Source of the DNA: Dimargaris cristalligena
Taxonomy: Eukaryota; Kickxellomycota; Dimargaritomycetes; Dimargaritales; Dimargaritaceae
Assembly (NCBI GenBank): GCA_027576995.1
Contig: JANBQC010000033.1
Location: forward strand, 1-64,000
DNA length: 64,000 bases
Reading direction: 5' to 3'
Position 1 is the stretch's first letter; every line of letters begins with the position of its first letter. Below the pieces are notes generated by a model. That model made no database searches and had not been told where the DNA came from. It worked only from the letters and a program-made list of their open reading frames with translations. Shown piece by piece: positions 23,488-32,779 of this stretch. The position numbers and the translations under genes are program-made.

Positions 23488-24711
23488 ATGAGCGTATTCC
23501 AAGATCTCATGACTTCGGTGTTGGACATGGGCCGCACCGCCGTGGCCCAATGCTTCCCCAGCAGCCCCGAAGTGCTGCAAATCAACGGCCACACCTACAA
23601 AGTGCTCACCCGCCTCGGGGAAGGCGGGTTTTCCATGGTGTACCTAGTCCGGGATATCACCAGCATGGAAGAATTCGCCGTCAAGAAAATCCGCTGCGCC
23701 GCGGGCACCGACGGCTATTACCTCGCGATGCGGGAAGTGGACATGTACCGCCGCTTCCGCCACTCGGGCATTATTAAGTTGCGCGACGTTTACGTGGCCG
23801 AAGGCATCAGCGGCGCGGGCAGCTCGCTCATCGCGGAACCCCGCTCCAAAAGCAACGCCGCGGCTGCTGCTTCCGCCCGGCGGCGTCCCAGTTCCACCAG
23901 CGCCCCCGCCGTCGACCAGACCGTCTACATGTTCCTGCCCTACTACCGAAGGGGCAACCTCCAGGACTGGATCCAGACCGAACGTCTCGAAGGTGCGGCC
24001 ATGGCCGAACCAGCTCTGTTGCGTCTGTTCCGCCAGATTTGCGAAGCCGTGCAAGCCATGCACGAATACCACGCGGAGGGTGAACTCCCCGCCCTAAGCC
24101 AAAGTCACACTAATACTAGCGGGGGTGGTTCGGCCACTTCGTCTTCGACCGTTTCCCCGCCCCTCTCCTCAGGCGACGGGGAGGCAGGCGACTCTTCCGC
24201 TGTGGAATCGTACAAGCGCGCCAGTGACGGGTTGCTCATCACCCCCTACGCCCACCGCGACATCAAACCCGCCAATATCATGCTCCGCGACGACGGCATC
24301 ACCCCTGTCCTCATGGACCTGGGCAGCTCCCGCAAGGCCCGGGTCTACATCGCCAACCGGCAAATGGCCCTCCAGGAACAGGACGACGCCGCCGAACACT
24401 GCAGTATGCCCTACCGGGCCCCCGAACTCTTCGACGTGCCCACCGATACTACCCTGGATGAAAAGGTCGACATTTGGTCGTTGGGCGCCCTCCTCTACGC
24501 CCTGGCCTACGGACCATCCCCGTTTGAAAGTCAAATGAACGAGCAGGGCGGCAGTATCGCCTTGGCCGTGATGAACGGCAAGTATACGATCCCTGCTTCC
24601 GACCCATACTCCCCCGTGGTCAGTAAATTAATCAAGTCCATGTTGGTGACCGACCCGGCCCAGCGGCCCAACATTCGGGATATTTTGCCCATCCTTGACC
24701 GGGCAATCTAA
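23488..24711 (+). CDS. STK16/ENV7-like serine/threonine kinase
   Basis: A 407-residue kinase of the NAK family; relatives act at the Golgi or vacuole membrane in trafficking. I choose the ATG at 23488 (CACACCATGAGC), since the frame upstream has no ATG. The catalytic set is complete: glycine loop GEGGFSMVYLV (from residue 44), lysine in FAVKKI, Glu in REVDMY, HRDIKPAN with catalytic Asp258, DLGSS with metal-binding Asp277, RAPELF and DIWSLG. DLG instead of DFG is normal for STK16. So is the match over PVLMDLG, YRAPELF and ALAV-N. Two inserts are unusual: an Ala/Arg/Ser-rich one in the N-lobe (about 112-135) and a Ser/Gly-rich one before the catalytic loop (about 205-240). No N-terminal Gly2 is present, so myristoylation is not expected; Cys near the N-terminus may be palmitoylated as in yeast Env7. 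Confidence 0.92.
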   Translation: MSVFQDLMTSVLDMGRTAVAQCFPSSPEVLQINGHTYKVLTRLGEGGFSMVYLVRDITSMEEFAVKKIRCAAGTDGYYLAMREVDMYRRFRHSGIIKLRDVYVAEGISGAGSSLIAEPRSKSNAAAAASARRRPSSTSAPAVDQTVYMFLPYYRRGNLQDWIQTERLEGAAMAEPALLRLFRQICEAVQAMHEYHAEGELPALSQSHTNTSGGGSATSSSTVSPPLSSGDGEAGDSSAVESYKRASDGLLITPYAHRDIKPANIMLRDDGITPVLMDLGSSRKARVYIANRQMALQEQDDAAEHCSMPYRAPELFDVPTDTTLDEKVDIWSLGALLYALAYGPSPFESQMNEQGGSIALAVMNGKYTIPASDPYSPVVSKLIKSMLVTDPAQRPNIRDILPILDRAI

Positions 24712-25844
24712 AAGCTCTTTTTAATGCGCTTAATAAGACAGCTGAACTGAACTAACCTTGCCTTTTGAAGCGAGCCACAAAGCCGAATGATCCTTGCTAT
24801 TGAATGATAGCCTCGCTTCGACTCGTTTCAGTTCATTTCCTCTTTTTTATTTTATTTTTATGTGCGCTATATTTTCATACTTCGATATTCTACTTATATG
24901 CTCATGTTTCATCATATTTACCTTTGAGACTTTAGTGATATGCCCTCTTTCTTTAGGTTTTTTTTTTTGTAAACAACACTAAAAATTATGAACAAGAGCC
25001 CACATGAAGATTATACTTCCAAATAGGCGCTATTGAGTGTTGTCAATATGCAGTATCCTGTACAGAAAACATGCCGTATAGTATGGGCCACTGGGGCATA
25101 CAGATTTATCCACTAACAACCGAGACCCGGCTTTAACTTCAAAGCATCACTATTCTGCGAACACTCAGGGAACACACCAAGAAATACAGCCCAATTTACA
25201 TACATGTGCGTTTAAATTTGGGTGAAGTTCAGCTCGGTTATATAAGGCTTTAACTGATATGTGTAGGGGAAAATCGGTGGGATGTTTATTTTCAATCAGT
25301 AGTATTTTCCTCATCAAAAGGATTTTTCGTTATATCGTCTTGTTGAACTACTCCCATTTGCCGTTGCCTGACAAATAGGGCTATATGCCACATAGACCCT
25401 CCAGCTACAACAGGTAGCTTGGTTCAGCACATTTGCAATCAGATTGAAGAGATATTTATTGATTACATATATAGTATATACTAAATAAACCGCGGGGTTT
25501 ACGGCATGGTCGCTGCATATCCGCCCCATATATTGCCGCTGAATTGTGTCACTTTAGCCGAGCTCGACTTTCTGACTATAAAATACAAACCCTAGGTTAG
25601 TGGGTATACCATCTACGCAAGAACAAGGGGTAGCCAAACTGAGGCCAGCCACCGGGGAAATGGTTTATCCCAAAAGGGGGCCGCGTCATTTCCGCTACGA
25701 TAGATACTTCCGCTTGTGCTCGGCCGGACTTATATACTTACGCATATTCTGCGCCCACATGCCCCGTTTCTTGGCCCTACGTTGTGGGTAATGGGGTAGT
25801 GTATTGAAGGGGAAAATGACCAAAAAGAGAAAACTGCAAGTCCA
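24712..25844. other. Intergenic region with repeat copy 3
   Basis: Between the convergent 3' ends of the kinase (+) and the LCL3 nuclease (-). A T-rich 3' flank comes first, then the third inverted-repeat element at 25212-25358. The remaining frames are short and featureless. Confidence 0.5.
25212..25358 (-). repeat. Dispersed inverted-repeat element, copy 3
   Basis: The core spans 25220-25348 (129 bp), read on the minus strand. It contains ATATAACGAAAAATCC, GATGAG, AATACTACTG, CATCCCACC and CTACACATATCA, all found in copy 1 in the same order. The arms GATATAAC and GTTATATA are complementary to each other but different from the arms of copies 1 and 2. TCCT and AGGA around TTTGATG give the small inner hairpin. 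Confidence 0.75.
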
Positions 25845-27255
25845 TTAGCCTGTAATTCCTAAAACAATGCTTATCGAACCGAATGGGAAAGGGGAGGAGA
25901 AGGACACATACGGTACTACTCCGCTTCTAACCATAGCTAATACCCATTGGTAAATAGGAAACCACTGTAATTTACCTGGCCTTCTGCTCGGCAAGTTCCA
26001 ACTGGGGTAATATTCCGCCGTATTCGGCACCGTGCTGGCGATAGATGGTGGCAAACCCGGCCCCCACCATCTTCAAGGAAATGTTGGTCTTGAAGAACAG
26101 CCAGGACCGTACATAAGCCATGCCCAGCTAAAATGATGGTATAGTGGAAGTTGGCCAAGAGGTAAGAATATTTAAGGGGGTGTTAGGATTTGTGTCAGTC
26201 AGTCAGTGGTCACTAATATCTACCGATTCAATCGAAGTGGGGGGAGGGGTTCTTTTGTCTTACCAAACGGTTATAGCGGTCTTTGCCTAATGGAATCACA
26301 GTGATCCGCCGTTGATCCAACTGTTGCGTGAGCCATTGTTTGGCTTCGGCGGCGAACGGCTGGCCAGGCATAGAGAAAAACTTAGACTGGTTAAAAAGGG
26401 GGCGGTGGATAAGCATAAAATCAAGCATGTCAACGTGTGTATGGTTAGCGTAGTATGTATGTGTCAGATGACGAAATAGGGATTGGAATGTCCGCCGTGG
26501 CAGAATTGCGATCGTTTTCTAAGGGGCAGCAAATATCAGGTATGGTGCAGCATATCAATGCTATCCAGGGGTAGATCAAAATACAGTACGGGTTGGTACT
26601 ACACCTACCTCGGGTGCATCAATACCCGCCAAACGAATATGAATGGTCTGCTTCATATACTCTAAGTTTCGACCAATGGTTCCAATGAATACAAATGGTT
26701 AGAGTTGGTCCGTTATAGCAACTGCATGGTGTCAAATGGTCTATTCGACCTGCAATCTAGTGGATAGGGGATGATAGCCAAGCGCGCAATCCGTAGATGG
26801 GAAAGAGAGAGAGAGAGAGAGAGAAATTTACCTCTAGATAAGTTCGGAATGGGTTTGAACCAGAGGGGAGGGGTATGGTATAAACGGAAATTATCGCTAT
26901 CGGAAATACGGACCACCCGACCGTGGAGGGGTTTATGCCGGGCTATATAGTTTAACGGTAAATGGTCGGCGGTTGGAAAACGACGGAATCCACGGTGAAG
27001 CAGCCAGCCTACGGTAGCGACACAGCCCGTGGTTAATAGGTAGAACGGATACGGGTGGGGAGCCGTGGGACTGAAGAAGTGGCCGACGCGGCTCGCTAAC
27101 CGGGAAGAGACGACGGTGGGGGTCCCAGGGGGTTCAAGCGGTTCGCCGGCCGAGGGGCCCGGGGTCGAAGGGTCGGAGACCAGACGTTTCAGATAGGCCG
27201 CCCAGGACTCGCCGGGCGGAGGAGGGCCACCACGGGTGGGTATGGGTATGGGCAT
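25845..27255 (-). CDS. LCL3: LCL3-like membrane-anchored nuclease (SNase fold), five exons
   Basis: Probable mitochondrial-membrane endonuclease of the fungal LCL3 family, with a staphylococcal-nuclease OB fold. Exons 26832-27255, 26609-26661, 26264-26386, 25976-26127 and 25845-25926 join in consistent phase (1, 0, 0, 2) to give 277 residues from the ATG at 27255. Donors and acceptors follow GT-AG. A membrane helix (YPFYLLTTGCVATVGWLL) is followed by the nuclease motifs: GRVVRISDSDNFRLYHTP, IHIRLAGIDAPE with its Arg, GQPFAAEAKQWL with the Glu, GKDRYNRL with the second Arg, then LKMVGAGFATIY and the closing helix ELAEQKAR. The nuclease residues equivalent to R35, E43 and R87 all appear present. 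The last exon (27 codons) is the least certain. The N-terminus is Pro-rich. Intron 1 starts with a CT repeat on the coding strand. The gene is divergent from DPM2. Confidence 0.85.
26804..26823. repeat. (GA)n microsatellite in LCL3 intron 1
   Basis: About ten GA units on the plus strand, so CT units on the coding strand, starting nine bases inside the intron from its donor. Confidence 0.95.
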
Positions 27256-27702
27256 AAGCGTAGAAGGTGGTGGAATGGGCAAGTTAAAGGGACCGGGGAA
27301 AAGAGAGTGAGAGAATGCGATAGAGTAAGAAGCAGGTACGAATGGACAAACTGGATGGAAAGAGCCGTAGTAGTAGAGTCGGTAATAAGTGGAATGAGAG
27401 CCCATCCAGCCATATTCGAAACTCAGGGTCGTCTGACCCCGTTTCCCAAAGCCCAAGTCTAAGTGAAGTAAACTACTGTGGTCAACTTTTGCTTCCCCAC
27501 AACGGGACCGGCTCCTGTTGTGGGTGTGTTGTCCTCAGTAGCGTCGGAGTTAGGCCAGCCTTGACCTTGACTTTGCTTATTTGTTCAGCAGCCAAGTTAC
27601 TGATTCCCTTGTCCATTAATCGATTCCTTATATAAACACATTCTACTCATCCGCATCGTCTCGTGGTATAACGACCCCCCCACCCATCTTCATTCCTAAC
27701 TA
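27256..27702. promoter_or_regulatory. Shared divergent promoter of LCL3 and DPM2
   Basis: 447 bases between two start codons on opposite strands, so both promoters must lie here. The DPM2 side has a TATAAA-like stretch (about 27629-27636) and a C-rich leader (CCCCCCCACCCATC). Confidence 0.5.
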
Positions 27703-27963
27703 ATGTCCGCCCTCCAAGACAAGGCCGTCGGTGGCTTCCTGCTGCTCCTGAGCGTGGCTGTGTTCGGCTACTACTCCATCTGGACCTTAATCATGCCCTT
27801 CGTTGACGCCGATCACCCGCTCCACCAGTTCTTCCTCCCCCGCGAATACGCCATCCGGATCCCCGTCGTTCTGATCCTCCTGGGCCTCACCGTCGTGGGC
27901 TCCTTCCTGGCCATGGTCATGATCAAGTCCGAAAAGAAAAAGGCCGTTAAGAAGTCAACCTAG
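27703..27963 (+). CDS. DPM2: Dolichol-phosphate mannosyltransferase regulatory subunit
   Basis: An 86-residue ER membrane protein. It stabilises the DPM catalytic subunit that makes dolichol-phosphate mannose, the donor for N-glycans, O-mannose and GPI anchors; it also touches the GPI-GlcNAc transferase. It starts at ATG 27703 with no intron. Two membrane helices are clear: about 10-30 (GGFLLLLSVAVFGYYSIWTL) and about 51-73 (IPVVLILLGLTVVGSFLAM). They are joined by a loop with the family pattern MPFVD...H.FFLPREYAI and followed by a Lys-rich tail (KSEKKKAVKK) suited to ER retention. Length is exactly that of the family (about 84). Confidence 0.93.
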   Translation: MSALQDKAVGGFLLLLSVAVFGYYSIWTLIMPFVDADHPLHQFFLPREYAIRIPVVLILLGLTVVGSFLAMVMIKSEKKKAVKKST

Positions 27964-28668
27964 GCCTGCTCCTCCCTCCTAGTCATCCTCCGTTCAAGGC
28001 GAAACCGTATAGGGTCCATCTGCAGCTACACCCCCTCTGGAGGCCCGTCGTAATGAATCACTCTTTCTAGCATACCCCATCGCCCTTCATTTTGCTATTA
28101 TCAATGGCTTGTATGCCATCCGGTGTTCAAGAGTGGCTTGACGCTGATCCGATATATATAGTTATTGTGCAGTGCCTTTTTCGCCCCTTGTCTATTTCAA
28201 TTCAATAGTGATCCGAGATTTTCCAACCCCCTTAGTACTTATTAAACGTAACGTGTAACCTACAGCGTAGATAAACTGAAACGTAGAATGGTAGAGCGAA
28301 TGGCCTGTGTAAGTTGTTAATGCAAAGTTTAAGTACGTTCCGTTCCCCTCCCCTATAGACACAAATGGCAGTGGTAACCCCCGAGAGTAAGCTAGATACA
28401 TCAAATATTTATATAAGCATACCGTTTGATTGGCATGGATATGTAACCAAAAACAGATAAAAGACGATGGATTGAGAAAAGTTGGTGAAAGTAATCCCAT
28501 AGTGTGCAGCGAGTTGAGGGGGGTAGCCAATGGATGTGCCTATGAGATGGAGTTAAGTTGGTCGTAAACCCATTTTTTGATTGAATTGGCGTTCAAAAGT
28601 GCCGGTTTAGCATCCATCTCACACATTTCGGACTCGGGCGGGTGCATCGGCAAAAATTGTGCCATTGA
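27964..28668. other. Intergenic region between DPM2 and Sec61 beta
   Basis: Convergent 3' flanks. A 112-residue frame at 28192-28530 (-) contains MGLLSPTFLN and a hydrophobic patch, with a donor-like GTATGC inside. I could not assemble or recognise a protein there. Confidence 0.4.
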
Positions 28669-29503
28669 TTACTGTTGGGCTTCGGCCACGGGGCGAGTGA
28701 ATTTGCCGTAGATATGTAGACAAAACACTGACGCAATAAACACAAGGGACAGGACCAAGACAACGACGGGGTCGACCTGGAGGCCAGGGGCGTCTTCGGT
28801 GTACAGGCGCATCATGTTCTGTGTGCTACCAGTGGCCCGGCTCTTCTCCTTCTTCTCAGTGCTCCCGACGTTGCGACGACTAATGTATGCGGTATGCCCA
28901 AGGGATAAATTGGAGTCAAAATGCACGAATATTGAAAATAGATGGGCGTTAGGGCGGAGAGTTAGAATGGCGAACTTTCCAATAGCTACGTGATAACAGT
29001 ACTGTTAAATGCAGGGCCAGTAAGCACCCCTTCCCCGTAGCCGAATAGTGCCCAAACTAAACACTGGGCATGCAGGGAGGAGGGGGTACTGTCCATACCG
29101 TAGATAGTGAGGGTGCTCCCCCCGAAGTCGGGGAAGATCGCTCTCGCGTAGAGTGAAGTTGGTCACTTACCGCATATTCCGGGGCTTTGACGATTCAGAC
29201 TAAACAACGCGTTGGGCCGGGTAGGGTAGGGGGTGAAACAAGAGGAAGCGGCATAGACGGTAGTCGTTAGACCTGGCGGAAACACTGGTTCAGAGAAGCA
29301 GAGTATCCTCCCATGGCGCGTACGCATTAGGCTGGCAAGTCATCCCCCAAGATGAGGGTAGGCATTTTAGACCATTGGACCTCCCGCAATGCCCGCGGGA
29401 AGTAGTGGGCTCCCCCACATAAGAGCAGTGGCTAGTTGGTGCGGCTTGGAAAGTAGGGCCGTGACTTGACTGTCCACACAGAGCCGGTGGGTCAACTTAC
29501 CAT
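28669..29503 (-). CDS. Sec61 beta translocon subunit, three exons
   Basis: Tail-anchored subunit of the Sec61 channel in the ER membrane (Sbh1 in yeast). Exon 3 (28669-28879) encodes the conserved core: the Lys/Ser-rich cytosolic part, NMMRLYTEDAPGLQVDP, then one membrane helix (VVVLVLSLVFIASVFCLHI) and a short tail. The frame upstream of 28879 is not translated: a TAG acceptor there is preceded by a typical intron. It joins in phase to a 29-nt microexon (29171-29199, flanked by TAG and GTAAGT). That joins to an exon ending in ATG itself (29501-29503, CCAAGATG|GTAAGT). The product is 80 residues starting MSESSKPRNMRRRNVGS, the usual size and style for Sec61 beta. The core is certain. The two upstream joins are inferred from splice signals and phase. 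Confidence 0.85.
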
Positions 29504-30104
29504 CTTGGTTAGTTGGAGTAATTGCTGATGAAGGGATGTAGTGGAAAACTAGGTATTGAATGAAAAGGCGATCTAAAACCGAAAAAGAAAGTGAGTGACA
29601 CGGGGAGTAGATGATGAGCAGCAATGGGTAGAGAGAGGTGGAGAGATTGGAAGAGCTAAAGAGGGTGCTGGGTTTTACTACTGATAAGGAGGGAGGGCTC
29701 TATAGGGGGGATATTAGCATACACACACGCTCTCTCTCTCATATAATATAGTTTATCATAGCAGCAGCCAGGGCTGGGATAGGGAGGGCGTCAGCCAATT
29801 AATTCCTCCCACAATGGGAGTTCGAAAAGGTTGGTAAGGCTTGTCAAATGCCGATTGGCTGCAATAATTATCATTCCGTCAACCCTCACAGGCTGTATGA
29901 ATCTGAGTCCAGTGCTACCAGAAGAGTATCGGAGGTGTCATTGAAATCGGGCTAATTATTCAAAGGGCAAGCGTGGAGAGGTGTTCCCGTAATCTTTTTA
30001 TTTGCCTATAAATTCAGAAAAAGCAGCTTATACTGGGAGCAGAATGGAAGAGCTAGAAAGCATGCTTGAAATTCACTTCCGCCCCGGATATCACACATTC
30101 ACGC
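29504..30104. other. Upstream region of Sec61 beta
   Basis: Leader and promoter of the Sec61 beta gene (minus strand), then the 3' flank of the RWD gene. A (CA)n and CT-rich patch occurs near 29720-29740. No further gene seen. Confidence 0.45.
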
Positions 30105-31730
30105 TCATTCCTCCTCGTTCTCGGACCGTACACCTTCGTCGTCATCATCGTCATGAATAGTCGCCTGTTTCTCAAATAAAGTAGGGTCTACCGCGGTATC
30201 TCCGTCGTCCATCAAAGTAACATCTGACCGGGCCAACGAAGAGTCCTTCTCGAATAACTGCCGCCCTGTAAGCCATCGAAGTACATTTATGGTATAAAAA
30301 GATAAGAGCCGGTTAGTGAAATCCCCCTCTCAAGGACAATGGCTCAATTAACAAACCCCCCCCCATAACCCCCAAATTGGCCGAATATTCAACTAAGCCG
30401 AGGCTGGAACTTACCAGTCAATTTATTCTTCTTGTCAACGGACTTCTTGCCGGCCAATTGTCCCATTCTCAGGGCCTCCATTTCGGAATCAAACTTGTGC
30501 TTCCACACCAAAAAGGTTTCAACGGAAACCTTTGTGCCGACGAATTTCTCCTGTTCCGCCTATTATTCAGACAGCCGCAAGATCAATTATCGCAAAAACA
30601 TGGGGTGGCCCAGGGTTGGTAGCAATCAAATATTAGTCAACCAGGCATAGTCACCAGAAATATATATATATATATATATAGACATGACCAATGTCCACCT
30701 GCACCTAAGAATATACAATTGACGAAGAAGGTCCTGACTAACAGGGTAGATGTTGTCCCAGCACTTGAATGGGTTGGGTTAGTAACTTACCGCAATTTCC
30801 CTGGCCACCCGCTCTTCATCGAGCCGCTTCCGCTCGGCCATCTTCTCTCCCAGGATATCCTCCAGTGTGTCTTTTAGAACACTTGCCAGGCTGAAAATCA
30901 TAACCATGCCAACTGATTCCTCGGCCTAGACGGAGGAACGATTGCATTGGTTAACCGAGTCCAAAACATATAAAAATAAATAAATTAGGGACAGTTACTT
31001 TCACTCGCATATTAGAAACGTCAAAAATACCAAGCGCCTATATGATGGCCAAAAACATAAAGTCTAGGAACATCCGGAGCTCCAATGCCGGGTGTGAATT
31101 CTTCCACTGGTTCGGCCTCTGGGCAATGTCAAATTATGGGTTACTTACCATCTGGTTTACAGCTTCCAATAGTCTTTTCCTGTCGGCCGAGGTGAGGATA
31201 TCCGAGTCATCCAGAACCAATTTATAATCGGGCTTCACGTCGGGGTAGTCGGTCGGTAGTTGTACTTGTAATTTTACCCAGCCTATATCGGGGGAGTTGG
31301 GTGGTTCCGTGATTTCGTAAGGTAAACAAGTCAATATTTGGCCAAATTAACTTTCAGTTTTTATATAATTATCTATACACCGGTACTCTGGATAGCCCAG
31401 CCCTTCGTATGAAAATAAACTAATGTAATTTGACGGACTTACATGGCTCGCTATAGTTATCGGCATTAACTTGGATGGCGAACGTCGGCGGGGTGTCCTG
31501 TATCTCTGTATTTAACAAGTAAAAGGATTACCGCAGATAGAATAGGGCGGCATTAACAAATGTGGGCATTTAGGCCAGGTATTATGGTTACCACTCCAAG
31601 TTAGCACATCAAATAGGTACATAATAATAGAGCGTGCGATGGTTTTCCCCAAGGGATTACATGCCTTGGAATTCCTCGGGGTAGATCGATTTGAGAACGT
31701 CAATTTCGTTGTGTTGTTCCTCGAGGTAGT
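30105..31730 (-). CDS. GIR2/RWDD1-like RWD-domain protein, at least six exons
   Basis: Relatives bind the GCN1 regulator and the DRG/Rbg GTPases in translation control. Exons: 31665-31730 (DYLEEQHNEIDVLKSIYPEEF, the RWD start), about 31443-31505 (TPPTFAIQVNADNYSEP), 31149 to about 31329 (PYEITEPPNSP, LPTDYPDVKP), 30791-30925 (AEESVGMVMIFSL then a charged coiled coil), 30415-30559 (VSVETFLVWKHKF) and 30105-30265 (GRQLFEKD, ending in an acidic tail). Order and motifs match RWDD1 throughout. The first intron has a GC donor (31664-31663). The join near 31444/31330 lacks a usable GT-AG pair in frame. The true start codon lies further upstream and was not found; it may sit in a tiny first exon. Identity is sure at family level. 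GIR2 is my best guess within fungi. Confidence 0.82.
30661..30680. repeat. (TA)10 microsatellite in an RWD-gene intron
   Basis: Ten TA units inside the intron between the exons at 30791-30925 and 30415-30559. Confidence 0.95.
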
Positions 31731-32779
31731 CTAAGTAGAGTGGGGTTGGTTTTCGCCCATATCGATAGCCGCAGTAGAAGGAATGGTCGATTAATTCCGG
31801 TGGAAGTGGATAACAATTGTAGGCATAGTAACAAGACGAGCCTAGTCACCTATTTCGCGACGGGGGAGAGGGGTGAGAGGTCGTTGGGTTTCCCATGGCC
31901 AACTCGGCACCCATTCCTTTAGTAGGGATGAATAAACTCGGGCCACCAGTTCCCTCCAATCGAAGGGGCTGTTGGAAGGTTAGGCTGATTGGCCCGAGTG
32001 GGTTGGTTTAATTCCGAAAAAGTATGGGCCCCTGGGGGAGGGATTATCTCCAACCTACCCGGCATGATTATAAAATTGGCAGGGGTTGTTTCGGGGTGGT
32101 TCAATCAAGGCGGGCCTGGTTCGGTGGTGGCGGAACTGGAGGCTAAAATCGAGAAGTGGAATAGCTTGGATGGGTAAAATAGAGTCAGGGAGAGTACTAT
32201 AGTAGGTAGTCAATTCATTCCAGTAAGGCGTAGTAGGCAGCCCGGAATCCACTGAGCCAAAGGTTAGTAGTTCAGTTTATGGTCTCTAGTATTCAATGGC
32301 GCCTGTCGAGGCTGGGTGGACTTGGAGGAGGAGGTTTGTATGGGCAGGAACTATTCGGTCTTTTCCATTAGAAGAGTGGTACCGAGGAAAGGGGTAGAAT
32401 CTCGCCTCCTCCCCACACATAGGCACAGCGCCAACTGTTTCCCTGCAACCCATGTGAAATCATGTGATCGATTCCTGATTTATAACAGCGCTCACTAGAA
32501 TGCCATAGTCGTAAATTCATTACCAATATTGGCCAGACTAAAAATATTTAGTGATCTAAACTCATTCTTGCCACTTATTCATCGAGGCGCTCAGCAACAG
32601 GTTATTCCATTAAGAATATGGCTGATTTATTATTTAAATGGTTATGCTGAAGTACAGGCAGTGGGAGTAGGGTCGGTAGAAAGGAGGTGTTGGTAGGGAC
32701 AGTGGTTTGAAATGGCACATGTCTAGTCCAAATTCGCCCCAGATTACTTTAATTGTCAATATCGGCGGCCAGCGCGGAA
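31731..32779. other. Region between the RWD gene and the DPBB gene
   Basis: Should hold the first exon and promoter of the RWD gene and the 3' flank of the DPBB protein gene. An ATG at 31780-31778 (-) is close to the first recognised exon, but its frame does not fit. No other gene seen. Confidence 0.4.
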
